A stretch of DNA of 64,000 bases. Origin: Streptomyces sp. SPB074. GTDB lineage: Bacteria > Actinomycetota > Actinomycetes > Streptomycetales > Streptomycetaceae. How positions within the stretch are numbered: the stretch's first letter is position 1; the number at the start of each line of letters is the position of its first letter. Location: contig NZ_GG770540.1 of the NCBI RefSeq assembly GCF_000154905.1, positions 93,411 to 157,410 of the forward strand, given 5' to 3'. The position numbers and the translations under genes were made by a program. Positions 39,391-47,409 of the stretch are shown in pieces. The notes under the pieces are model-generated. The model was not told the DNA's origin. It worked only from the letters and a program-made list of their open reading frames with translations, and did no database searches.

Positions 39391-41954
39391 GCACTTCCCG
39401 GGACGCAGGCGAAGGCCTCGCTCAGACGCTCCTCGTCGGATGCGGCGGGGGTGGGGAGGTGCTGTTCGCGCAGGTGGGTCAGGCGCTGGGTGAGGAGGTG
39501 CTCGGCCGTGCGCGTGCGGGCGGTTTCGGCGGCGCGGGCGGCCGCGGCGAGGGATTGCGGGCCGGTGGGGTCGTGGCGGTGGTGGCTGCGGGACTGCTCG
39601 GCGGCGTGGGCGTAGCGGCCCTCGGTCTGCGCGTGGCGGGTGCGGGCGAGCTGCGCGAGTGCGGTGGCCCGGTAGTCGGCGGCGGCCTCCCGGGCGGCCC
39701 GCAGGCCGCGCACCGAGGCGACGTCGGGGAAGGACGGGTCGTCGGCGACGTTGACGCCGTCGGCGTCGAGCGCGGCGCGCAGCTCGCCCACGCTCACCGC
39801 GACCTGGGCCAGGACGTCGTCGCGGACCTGGTCCATGACGGCGGCGACTTCGCCTGTGTGGCGGGGGTTGACGGTCCAGGAGACCTGGCACATCCCGGCC
39901 TCCACGATCAGGGCGTTCAGCTCGCGGATGCGGCCGCACCCCTGGCACAGCCCGGCCGCATCCTCGCGGCCGCAGTCCGCACACGGCAGGGCCTGCCGGA
40001 CGCGCTCGCGGGCAGCGGCCTCCTCCTGCTCCCGGGCCGCTCGCTCCCGTGCGGCGGCACGCATCCGGTCGCTGCGCGCGCGCTGGGCGGCATGGCGCCG
40101 CTCGCGGGCCTCGGCCTCGCGCTCGGTGTGCGCGCGCAGCCGCTCCTCGAGGACACGCCGGCGCTCGGCGGCGGGGAGGTCGGGCTGCTCCTGGTCGAGC
40201 TCGGCACCGAGGCGGGCCCGGTGCGCGCGGCGGAGGTGGATCACGTTCCCGCAGCTCTCACAGGCCTGGCCGGTGTCCAGGCTGATCCCGTCGTCGCACC
40301 GCGTGTCCGAGCAGGCCGGGCGCTGGACGAGGGCGCGGTGCAGCAGCCAGGGGTAGGGCTGGCGGATCATCACCAGGCCCCGGCTCTGCGCGATCCGGGC
40401 CTCCAGCCGCTCGGCCAGCGCCCGCGGAGCGTCCTGCGGCAGCGGCACGAGCCCGGCCAGCCGTACGAGCTCGGCGCGGGCGGCGGTCTCGATCTGCTGC
40501 TGCTGCCAGCCGGAGAGCCGGTCCCACAGCCACCCCACCGGCCGCAGCGCATCACCCAGCTCCGGGACCTGGACCAGGCGCCGACGAGGCAGCCGAGGCC
40601 CGGGAACCTTCCCGCTACCGGTGCGCGTGTGGCCCGCGCCAGCGGTGGCGGGCTGCTGGTGCTGCGAGGGGATCGGGAAGGTGTTCGGCTGTTCCCCGCG
40701 CAGCGGGCCTTCCCCCGCTCCCGACGACCCGCAGAGGCCCTCGGCCTCCTCGCCGAGCTCCGGCTCCTCGCCCACGCACACGCGCTCCGGAAACGGCGAG
40801 GACCCCAGACCGGCTACGCCGGAAAAACCGCCCACCTCCTCAACCTCACCCACGACAGGAACCCCAGAAGCGTGGTTAGCGTGAAGGGTTGCCGCATCGT
40901 CGGGGTCTGCAATCGCGGGGTTATCGGCCTCAGGCACCTCACTGACCTGCGGCTTTTCCCCGGCCTCGGACTCCTCACTTGGGGTTGCCGCAACGTCGGG
41001 GCCTGAAAACCCAGCCACCGCCCCCTCCGAAGGGGCCCCCATCATGCCGGGAGTCCCGCGCCCGGCCGTGATCTGGCCGCCGCGCGCGGCCGCCACCGCC
41101 GGCACCACCAGACGTCCCCGCTGCCCCAGCCCCGAGCCCGTCCCCGCGCGCGGCCGTACCACCACGCCCCACTCCTCCAGGCGCTCCAGCACCCGCTCCG
41201 CCGCTGCCGCCGTGCAGCCCAGCAGCCGCGCGAGCGTCACCGCCGCACGGCCCCGCTGGCCCTTCACGACGCCGCCGCACTGACGGACCCGGCCGTCTTC
41301 CCGCGCCTCCAGCACCAGCAGCAGCAGCGCGAGCCGGTCCGTCGGCGCGCCCTTCCCTGTCCGAGCAGCCAGCAGCCCGGACGGGATCACCTCCCCGCTC
41401 TTCAGCGTCCAGCCCGGCGCCATCAGCGCCTCCATCACGAACAACATCATCGCCAGCTCGGAGCGGCGCAGGTTCAGCGGATGACCGACCACCCCCCGGG
41501 CCTCCAGCAGCGGCACCACCCGGCACCGCAACCCCACGTCCTCCTTGAACTCCCCCTGATCCGACTCCACCTCGACCACGCCCGACGCGCGCAGCCACGG
41601 GACAACCACCGAGGCCGTGTACGACCGGGACAAGCCCACCCACCGGGCCACCTGTGAGGTACGGATCTCCACCACACCCGACCCCCACGGCGTACGCGAC
41701 GCCAACACCACCACCGCCAGCTGCACCGCGTACGGAGCACCCTCCAGCCCCGGCGCATCCAGCAACGCACGCACCACACCCCGCAACCGAGCTTGCATGT
41801 CCGAACCCAGCGAGAGCGCCCCCGCCGCCCGCCCCCGCTCCGGCCCGCCCACAGCAGACCCAGCAGGAACAGACCGCAACCCACTCCGCGACGACGCGCC
41901 GGAAAACGAACGCGGGACCGGCACCCCAGCGGCCGACGCCGCCACGGCACTCAC
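39351..41954 (-). CDS. Large DNA-binding-like protein of unknown role
   Basis: This 867-aa protein has an N-terminal third with at least two winged-helix-like segments (VEIRTSQVARWVGLSRSYTA; AAVTLARLLGCTAAAAERVL), an acidic linker (about residues 300-430), and a helical region with ACESCGNVIHLRRAHRARLG. A very basic coiled coil and a second zinc finger (LPCADCGREDAAGLCQGCGR) follow. Two DNA-binding halves joined by a linker suggest a plasmid replication or chromosome-organising protein, but no known Rep motif is seen. GTG 41954 is used; an ATG at 41798 is an alternative. Its promoter region contains direct repeats. Confidence 0.75.
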   Translation of the reverse strand: MSAVAASAAGVPVPRSFSGASSRSGLRSVPAGSAVGGPERGRAAGALSLGSDMQARLRGVVRALLDAPGLEGAPYAVQLAVVVLASRTPWGSGVVEIRTSQVARWVGLSRSYTASVVVPWLRASGVVEVESDQGEFKEDVGLRCRVVPLLEARGVVGHPLNLRRSELAMMLFVMEALMAPGWTLKSGEVIPSGLLAARTGKGAPTDRLALLLLVLEAREDGRVRQCGGVVKGQRGRAAVTLARLLGCTAAAAERVLERLEEWGVVVRPRAGTGSGLGQRGRLVVPAVAAARGGQITAGRGTPGMMGAPSEGAVAGFSGPDVAATPSEESEAGEKPQVSEVPEADNPAIADPDDAATLHANHASGVPVVGEVEEVGGFSGVAGLGSSPFPERVCVGEEPELGEEAEGLCGSSGAGEGPLRGEQPNTFPIPSQHQQPATAGAGHTRTGSGKVPGPRLPRRRLVQVPELGDALRPVGWLWDRLSGWQQQQIETAARAELVRLAGLVPLPQDAPRALAERLEARIAQSRGLVMIRQPYPWLLHRALVQRPACSDTRCDDGISLDTGQACESCGNVIHLRRAHRARLGAELDQEQPDLPAAERRRVLEERLRAHTEREAEARERRHAAQRARSDRMRAAARERAAREQEEAAARERVRQALPCADCGREDAAGLCQGCGRIRELNALIVEAGMCQVSWTVNPRHTGEVAAVMDQVRDDVLAQVAVSVGELRAALDADGVNVADDPSFPDVASVRGLRAAREAAADYRATALAQLARTRHAQTEGRYAHAAEQSRSHHRHDPTGPQSLAAAARAAETARTRTAEHLLTQRLTHLREQHLPTPAASDEERLSEAFACVPGSAARDRPGADDLRA

Positions 41955-42175
41955 CGACCCACCCGCACGTACGAGACAGTGATCATCCTGGCAGCCTCAC
42001 GCGGGCTGCCTGTGGACAGAGACCGGGAGAGGCCGAGGACCCCACTGGTTCCCGACCCCCGAGCCACAACCTGCGGTCGTGTCCCGCGCGACGGGACACG
42101 ACACCGGAGACCGGTAGCAGCCCCCTCGCTCGTGACGGCACCCTGCGGACCCCGCCCACGCGAGAACATGAACGA

Positions 42176-42247
42176 ATGAAGGTACTTAAAAGCCTCACCC
42201 GACTGATGAAGGTACTTTTCGCGCGAAACGCCCACTTGGGGGCCTGA
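42176..42247 (+). repeat. 30-bp-spaced direct repeats ATGAAGGTACTT
   Basis: ATGAAGGTACTT occurs at 42176-42187 and 42206-42217, exactly 30 bp apart, in a locally AT-rich stretch. They also form a 23-codon frame (MKVLKSLTRLMKVLFARN...) with a repeated MKVL. They lie upstream of the large leftward gene and may be iterons of an origin, operators or a leader peptide. Confidence 0.45.
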
Positions 42248-42309
42248 GAGATGACAGGGGTCGGGAACGTACGGCACTATGAACTCCGTTCTCGGCTTGC
42301 GCCGGGTAC

Positions 42310-42526
42310 GTGAAAGGCCCCATCTCGATGGGGTGCGGTTCTGGGAGAACCTGAAGGTCGCCCGTCCGGACTGGCATCCGGTGGGCCTAAGCCCGGCCCT
42401 GGCAGGCCGAGCAGTAGCACGAAGGGCCGTTGACGGCCGATGGGTGGAACCATCGAACTCGCTCAGCGGCCGAGCGGTAGAGGCGCGAGTCCCCCCTGGC
42501 AGGGGGACGAGGAAACCTCCCGCTCA
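42310..42526 (+). ncRNA. Candidate orphan structured RNA
   Basis: At least ten short perfect hairpins follow one another: CCCCAT/ATGGGG (42318-42333), GGTTCT/AGAACC (42337-42351), CCGGA/TCCGG (42366-42381), GGGC/GCCC (42383-42394), GGCC/GGCC (42395-42408), GGCCG/CGGCC (42425-42438), CGATGG/CCATCG (42438-42455), GCTC/GAGC (42461-42475), GTCCCCC/GGGGGAC (42489-42508) and GAGG/CCTC (42509-42519). GAGCGG (42472) can pair with CCGCTC (42520-42525) to close the last domain. Three loops are the same hexamer CTGGCA. The layout recalls HEARO/omega RNAs of IscB or TnpB elements, but no such protein gene is near. The strand is assumed. Confidence 0.45.
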
Positions 42527-43072
42527 CAAGCCCTACGTCATCCGACCCCCCTCAGCGAGTGGGGTTTGCCCCGAGGCCCCGACAACGCGGACCTCGGGGA
42601 TGAGGCGTGTGGGCATGACGGCGAGAGCGGGGGCAGCCCCGCTCCGGGCGGTCACGCGTGTGCGGCGGTAGGAGGGACAGGGGTGACGTGCATCGGCGGT
42701 GTGATCCTCACGCCGGAACTGTCGCTCCGCCTGTCTGACCGGGATGAATTCCGGGTACCCTGCTTCATGTCGCTTCCTCTTCGCGGTTGCGGCCAGCCCG
42801 AGGGGTTCTTGCAAACCGCCTCCGGCACCGGCTCCGCGTCGATCCTGGGTTACCAGCCCAGGGGAGCGGAGCCGCTTACATTTCTGCGCACGCCCTCGAT
42901 CCGCAGAGATCATTGGCGCGAGGATCACCCTACCCCGGCGGCGGCGCTCCGGTGCCCCACCCGCCACTGCGCGTACAGGAACAGACGGCACATCACCGCA
43001 AATCTCTACGAACGGGAGCATCGCCAGCAAGGTGGGGTGGGTGGCGGTCATCGGCTCCACCCATCCCGAGGG

Positions 43073-43095
43073 AAATCTCGGTTGAACCGAGATTT
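43073..43095. promoter_or_regulatory. Inverted repeat upstream of the protease gene
   Basis: AAATCTCGG and CCGAGATTT form a 9-bp perfect stem around TTGAA. It stands 15 bp before an ATG (43110) that may start the interrupted protease gene, and so may be an operator. Confidence 0.4.
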
Positions 43096-43225
43096 AGCTA
43101 CGCTGCGCATGACGGTGCTTTCTCTCGCAGGTTTGCGCTGCCACTGGCCGCATATGTCTTCGCAGGGCAGCGGCCTGGCGGTCGGCCGGACTAGGGAGCG
43201 TATCGAGTCGTGATCAATCTGCGGG

Positions 43226-43765
43226 ATGTGCCTTCGTGGCACGGTCTGGTCCGGTAGACCGTCGTACGTGACGCGAGTGCAACTGACCGACCCGGAGTGG
43301 GATTTCATTGAGCCGTACCTGCCGATCGGCGAGTACGGCCCGTACCCCGAGCGGCTGCGGCAGCAGTTCGAGGGCGTGATCTGGCGGTTCAAGACGGGCG
43401 GCCAGTGGCGGGAGATGCCGGCAGAGTTCGGCGCCTGGTCGACCGTCCACAACCGCTTCCGGCAGTGGCGTGACGCCGGGGTCTTCGAGGCCCTGCTGGA
43501 GGGCCTGATCGCGGAAGCCGCGAAGCGCGGTGAGGTGGACCTGTCCCTGGTCAGCATCGACTCCACCACCGCCCGTGCCCACCACGACGCGGCCGGCATG
43601 CACCTGGACGAGGAGGTCCTCACCGCTCTGGAGAAGGCTGCCGCCGAGGCGGAGAAGGCCAGGTCGAAGGGGGCGGCTGCGACGAACAAACCGGGCAGGA
43701 GGCCGGGAGCGATCCCGGGCGGGAAGAACGACGGCGCGTCCGGCGCCGACGCAAACTTCGGCTGA
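43226..43765 (+). CDS. IS5-type transposase, first frame (copy 1)
   Basis: The 179-aa first frame has the N-terminal helical domain (QLTDPEWDFIEPYLP, YPERLRQQFEGVIWRFKTGG) and the first catalytic Asp in LVSIDSTTARAHHDA. It stops in a GC-rich overlap where the second frame takes over, so the full transposase needs programmed frameshifting. It differs from copy 2 at several residues near the end (for example GAIPGGKND against KAIPRGKND). Confidence 0.88.
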   Translation: MCLRGTVWSGRPSYVTRVQLTDPEWDFIEPYLPIGEYGPYPERLRQQFEGVIWRFKTGGQWREMPAEFGAWSTVHNRFRQWRDAGVFEALLEGLIAEAAKRGEVDLSLVSIDSTTARAHHDAAGMHLDEEVLTALEKAAAEAEKARSKGAAATNKPGRRPGAIPGGKNDGASGADANFG

Positions 43766-44271
43766 AGGCCGCCCTGCTCGGACGCTCCAGGGGCGGGCAG
43801 ACCAGCAAGATCTATGTCGCCGGCGACCGGAGGTGCCGCCCGCTGGCGTTCATCCTGACCGAGGGGCAGGCCGCCGACAGTCCGCAGTTCATCCCAGTGC
43901 TGGGGAAGGTACGGGTCCGCGGGCTCGTCGGCCGTCCCCGCACCCGGCCGGACGCGGTCGCCGCAGACAAGGCGTACTCGTCCCGCGGCAACCGTGCCCA
44001 CCTGCGCAAACGCCGTATCAAAGCGGTCATCCCGGAGAAGAAGGACCAGGCCGCCAACCGGAACAAGAAGGGCTCCCACGGCGGCCGGCCCGTCAGCCAC
44101 AACGCAGACCTCTACAAGGAGCGGAACACCGTCGAGCGTCTGATCAACAAGCTCAAGGCATGGCGAGGCATCGCCACGCGCTACGACAAGACCCCCGACA
44201 GCTACCTCGCCGGACTCTACCTACGCGCCTCGATGATCTGGATCAAGGACCTCACACGAGCAGCCTCTTGA
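43735..44271 (+). CDS. IS5-type transposase, second frame (copy 1)
   Basis: This frame carries the rest of the DDE domain: RSRGGQTSKIYVAGDRRCRP, Asp in DAVAADKAYSSRGNRA, and Glu in LYKERNTVERLINKLKAWRG. It has no good start of its own; 43735 is an approximate frameshift boundary. The last codon lies 19 bp before the IS end. Confidence 0.8.
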   Translation, partial: RVRRRRKLRLKAALLGRSRGGQTSKIYVAGDRRCRPLAFILTEGQAADSPQFIPVLGKVRVRGLVGRPRTRPDAVAADKAYSSRGNRAHLRKRRIKAVIPEKKDQAANRNKKGSHGGRPVSHNADLYKERNTVERLINKLKAWRGIATRYDKTPDSYLAGLYLRASMIWIKDLTRAAS

Positions 44272-44294
44272 TCACAACCGAATACGCTCCCTAG

Positions 44295-45009
44295 CCGGGC
44301 CCGAATAGAGAAGGTCGCGGCAGCTTACCCCGGCGCGATACGTATCGAGAGCGTCGACAACGAACTGAAGTTCAAGGCGACCGACCTGCGCGGCGCCAAC
44401 GGGATCACCTCCAGTGGCTGGCTGTGCAGCGCCGGGTTCAACACCAAGAACTCATCGGGGACGATCTACACGCTAACTGCTGGCCACTGCGTACCGGGGA
44501 CGGGCAACACCTGGTACATGGACTGGAACGGTGCCAAAATCGGCACCCAGACCGCGTACAACTACGGTACGGGCACCGGCGGATACTGCGATGCGACGCG
44601 CGGCTGCGACTGGGCCACGATCAAGGCGGACGGCTCTGACATCAATCCGCTCGGGACCGTGCGGTACTGGGGTGGCATCTATAAGCAGGTCGACAAATCC
44701 CGTTACCCGGCAGAGGGCGAGCACATCGACCGGATCGGCGTCAACAGCCAGGACTTGACGGGTAACGTCACCAAAACAAGCGTGACCGTGAACATCGAGG
44801 GCAAGACCCTGTACGGCATGATGGAGACGAACAACTGCGCGCTGGGCGGCGACAGCGGGGGGCCAGCGCTCAACGGAACTACGGCCCTGGGTCTCCTCTC
44901 CGGCGGCACTTCCGAGACCACATGCACCTCTGACACCAGTGGCACCTACCGGAACTATTTCACGAAGGTACAGTCCGTGCTGAACGAGCGCGGCCTCCAC
45001 GTGTACTGA
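44295..45009 (+). pseudogene. Trypsin-like serine protease, 5' end cut by IS
   Basis: The S1 protease catalytic triad is complete: His in YTLTAGHCVPGTG, Asp in GCDWATIKADGSD and Ser in ALGGDSGGPALNG, with four Cys placed for disulfides. Removing the IS and one CTAG restores an in-frame upstream part (from ATG 43110, ending VGRT-SRARIEK), but even that part lacks a clear signal peptide. The gene encoded a secreted chymotrypsin-like protease of the Streptomyces type and is now disconnected from its start. Confidence 0.8.
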
Positions 45010-45111
45010 CGGGACCGGCCAGTTCAGCCGTCGCGACCCGTGAACCCTTTTTCGCCCGGCCACGTCACAGGACAGAGAAGCTAACCGCCGCTCCGTTGTC
45101 TGGGAGGACAC

Positions 45112-45603
45112 ATGCGCATCAGGGCATTCCGCTCGGTCAGTCTGCTCGCTGGGGTTGCCTTGTCCGTGGCTGGCTTGGGGGCCGTATCCGGTTGCGGCAG
45201 CCACAAGGAAGCTGCTGGCGGGGACACGGACGGACTCGCAGACCGCGCCCAGAAGGTCGCTGCGGCGTGGGACGGCTCGGCTGCGGCTGCCGCGTGGAGG
45301 GCTGGCTACTACCCGATGGGGGAAACGGTCCAGCTGCCACGCGGCGGCCTGCGCAGCCAGTCCGACAAGCAGGCTTACGAAAGTCGGAACTTCATCTTGA
45401 GGGGGGAGCTGCCCAGCACCGGGCCGAAGGATGGGCGGGTGACGTGGACTAAGGACGACTCACTCGCCCGGCCGCTGGTGGATGCGGACGAGTCCTACAG
45501 GGCCTTGGCAGATACTCACATCGGCGGGCAGCCGCACCTCACGGTGACCGGGGCGAAACTGGGCAAGATGACCTTGCCCACTAGGGAGCGTATTCGGTTG
45601 TGA
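45112..45603 (+). pseudogene. Lipoprotein gene, 5' part (split by IS copy 2)
   Basis: ATG 45112 follows GGGAGGACAC. The signal sequence SLLAGVALSVAGLGAVSGC ends in a lipobox Cys. The mature part starts Gly/Asp-rich, and HLTVTGAKLGKMTLPT is the last native segment before the IS at 45585. Joining across the IS (one CTAG removed) restores an open frame to 47105, giving about 300 residues. Confidence 0.8.
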
Positions 45604-46140
45604 TCAAGAGGCTGCTCGTGTGAGGTCCTTGATCCAGATCATGGAGGCCCGGAGGTGGAGTCCGGCGAGGTAGCTCCCCGGGGTCTTGTCGTAGCGGGTG
45701 GCGATGCCTCGCCATGCCTTCATCCTGTTGATCGTCCGCTCGACGGTGTTCCGTTCCTTGTAGAGCTCGGTGTCGTGACTGACGGGCCTGCCGCCTCCAC
45801 TGCCTTTCTTCTTCCGGTTGGCGGCCTGGTCCTTCTTCTCCGGGATGACCGCTTTGATACGGCGTTTGCGCAGGTGGGCACGGTTGCCGCGAGACGAGTA
45901 AGCCTTGTCTGCGGCGACTGCGTCCGGCCGGGTGCGGGGGCGGCCGACGGGCCCGCGTATCCGCACCTTCTTCAGGACGGGGATGAACTGTGGGCTGTCC
46001 GCTGCCTGGCCCGCGGTCAGGATGAACGCCAGCGGGCGGCACTTGCGGTCGGCGGCGAGGTGGATCTTGCTGGTCTGCCCGCCCCTGGAGCGTCCGAGGA
46101 GGGCGGCCTTCAGCCGGAGTTTGCGCCGACGCCGGACGCG
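45604..46140 (-). CDS. IS5-type transposase, second frame (copy 2)
   Basis: It contains DAVAADKAYSSRGNRAHLRK and ELYKERNTVERTINRMKAWR, the second Asp and the Glu region of the DDE domain. The upstream limit (46140) is the approximate frameshift boundary, by analogy with copy 1. Confidence 0.8.
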   Translation of the reverse strand, partial: RVRRRRKLRLKAALLGRSRGGQTSKIHLAADRKCRPLAFILTAGQAADSPQFIPVLKKVRIRGPVGRPRTRPDAVAADKAYSSRGNRAHLRKRRIKAVIPEKKDQAANRKKKGSGGGRPVSHDTELYKERNTVERTINRMKAWRGIATRYDKTPGSYLAGLHLRASMIWIKDLTRAAS

Positions 46141-46649
46141 TCGTCGTTCTTCCCGCGCGGGATCGCTTTCGGTCTCCTGCCCGGTTTGTTCGTCGCAGCC
46201 GCCCCCTTTGACCTGGCCTTCTCCTCCTCGGCGGCGGCTTTCTCCAGGGCGGTGACGACGTCCTCGTCGAGGTGCATCCCGGCCGCGTCGTGGTGGGCAC
46301 GGGCGGTGGTGGAGTCGATGCTGACCAGGGACAGGTCCACCTCACCGCGCTTCGCGGCTTCCGCGATCAGGCCCTCCAGCAGGGCCTCGAAGACCCCGGC
46401 GTCACGCCACTGCCGGAAGCGGTTGTGGACGGTCGACCAGGCGCCGAACTCTGCCGGTATCTCCCGCCACTGGCCGCCCGTCTTGAACCGCCAGATCACG
46501 CCCTCGAACTGCTGCCGCAGCCGCTCGGGGTACGGGCCGTACTCGCCGATCGGCAGGTACGGCTCAATGAAATCCCACTCCGGGTCGGTCAGTTGCACTC
46601 GCGTCACGTACGACGGTCTACCGGACCAGACCGTGCCACGAAGGCACAT
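46110..46649 (-). CDS. IS5-type transposase, first frame (copy 2)
   Basis: This 179-aa frame is nearly identical to that of copy 1 (same SIDSTTARAHHDAAGMHLDE segment). Differences are confined mostly to the last 40 residues, so the copies have diverged somewhat or arrived separately. Confidence 0.88.
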   Translation of the reverse strand: MCLRGTVWSGRPSYVTRVQLTDPEWDFIEPYLPIGEYGPYPERLRQQFEGVIWRFKTGGQWREIPAEFGAWSTVHNRFRQWRDAGVFEALLEGLIAEAAKRGEVDLSLVSIDSTTARAHHDAAGMHLDEDVVTALEKAAAEEEKARSKGAAATNKPGRRPKAIPRGKNDDASGVGANSG

Positions 46650-46680
46650 CCCGCAGATTGATCACGACTCGATACGCTCC

Positions 46681-47105
46681 CTAGTCGCGGACTGGCAACG
46701 GTTCCGGCTTGGCTCCTTACTCTGGACGGCTACGCCACCCCTCTCAAGCATGCAGCGGCCGTCCCGTCGAAGGTTCCCTCAGCGCCGATCAAGGCAGCCC
46801 GCGACATACCCGGGTATCCCCTCAACCGGCTCGTGAAGATCTCCGCAGGCGGGCGCTCGGTGACTGTAGTCGCCCTCCACGGCATCTGTGATGACGGCGC
46901 TAAGGTGGACGTGCTCGAAACGCGCGGCAGCGTTGTGCTGTCGGCTACTGTTGAGGGCCATGGCGAGGGCAGCAGCTGCACCAAGCAGGCGAAAATGCAG
47001 CAGGTGACGGTGAAACTGGCCCACCCTGTGAATGACCGCCCGGTGCTCGATGCACACACGGGTCGCCCCGTTTCTTATAAGGGCCTGCAAGGAATCTCGT
47101 CGTAG
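46681..47105 (+). pseudogene. Lipoprotein gene, 3' part
   Basis: The frame continues from the 5' part: LATVPAWLLTLDGYATPLKH, then RSVTVVALHGICDDGAKVDV and SCTKQAKMQQVTVKLAHPV, ending KGLQGISS. The beta-rich, Ig-like composition and two Cys suggest an extracytoplasmic domain. It cannot be translated from its own start because the IS stands between. Confidence 0.75.
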
Positions 47106-47300
47106 TCCGAGTCAGAGTTGACGCCTCCGGGCCTATCGGTCGGTCCGGGCTCCTGGTCATGGTGGCGATGGCCGCGTTCTTCTCCTCCGGCATCAGCGTC
47201 GCAGGTCATCGGTCATTCCAAGCGCCACCAGGCCCGCACCACCCGTATCCAGCATGGGATGTGCAAGCTCTCCAACGCTGCTCCGGTCGGACAGGACGCG

Positions 47301-47331
47301 CTCGTGATTATCACGCCGTGATAATCACGAG
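47301..47331. promoter_or_regulatory. parS-like 31-bp palindrome upstream of parA
   Basis: CTCGTG-ATTATCACG-C-CGTGATAAT-CACGAG is a perfect palindrome over 31 bp. Its core TATCACG-N-CGTGATA recurs twice inside parB (49312 and 49393). It is the probable centromere and perhaps also an operator; parA starts 79 bp downstream. Confidence 0.7.
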
Positions 47332-47409
47332 CGCGGCGATGGGATGAAACCTCGTCAGTTGGAGCGAAGCGGATATACCGTGAGGCCGTCGAGTAAGTAA
47401 GGTGACGTC

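Larger units (their letters stand above)
41955..43109. other. Long non-coding region
   Basis: About 1.15 kb without a convincing protein gene. It contains the promoter of the large leftward gene, the ATGAAGGTACTT repeats, the hairpin series at 42310-42526 and, at the right end, a 9-bp inverted repeat (43073-43095). Open frames at 42440-43213 and 42533-43060 lack ribosome sites and recognisable domains. Confidence 0.5.
43195..44290 (+). mobile_element. IS5-type insertion sequence, copy 1 (1,096 bp)
   Basis: The ends are inverted repeats starting GGAGCGTAT, with further matches to TGATCA. CTAG stands on both sides (43191-43194 and 44291-44294). A second copy of the same length lies in opposite orientation at 45585-46680. 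The transposase is in two overlapping frames. The insertion separates the front of a protease gene from its catalytic part. Confidence 0.88.
45585..46680 (-). mobile_element. IS5-type insertion sequence, copy 2 (1,096 bp)
   Basis: It has the same length and ends as the element at 43195-44290, inverted. CTAG flanks it at 45581-45584 and 46681-46684. It splits a lipoprotein gene. The two copies bracket 1.29 kb holding the protease and the front of the lipoprotein gene. Confidence 0.88.

Noticed and set aside
42440-43213. 257-codon plus-strand frame across the hairpin series
   Set aside because: No ribosome site, no domain, and the first part overlaps a dense run of hairpins; only its last 28 codons may belong to the interrupted protease gene.
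43195-46680. Composite transposon formed by the two inverted IS copies
   Set aside because: Each copy has its own CTAG flanks and interrupts a gene that can be rejoined across it, so they are independent insertions; the copies also differ in sequence.
47118-47347. Small frames between the lipoprotein remnant and parA
   Set aside because: They run through the 31-bp parS-like palindrome, have no ribosome site and no recognisable domain.
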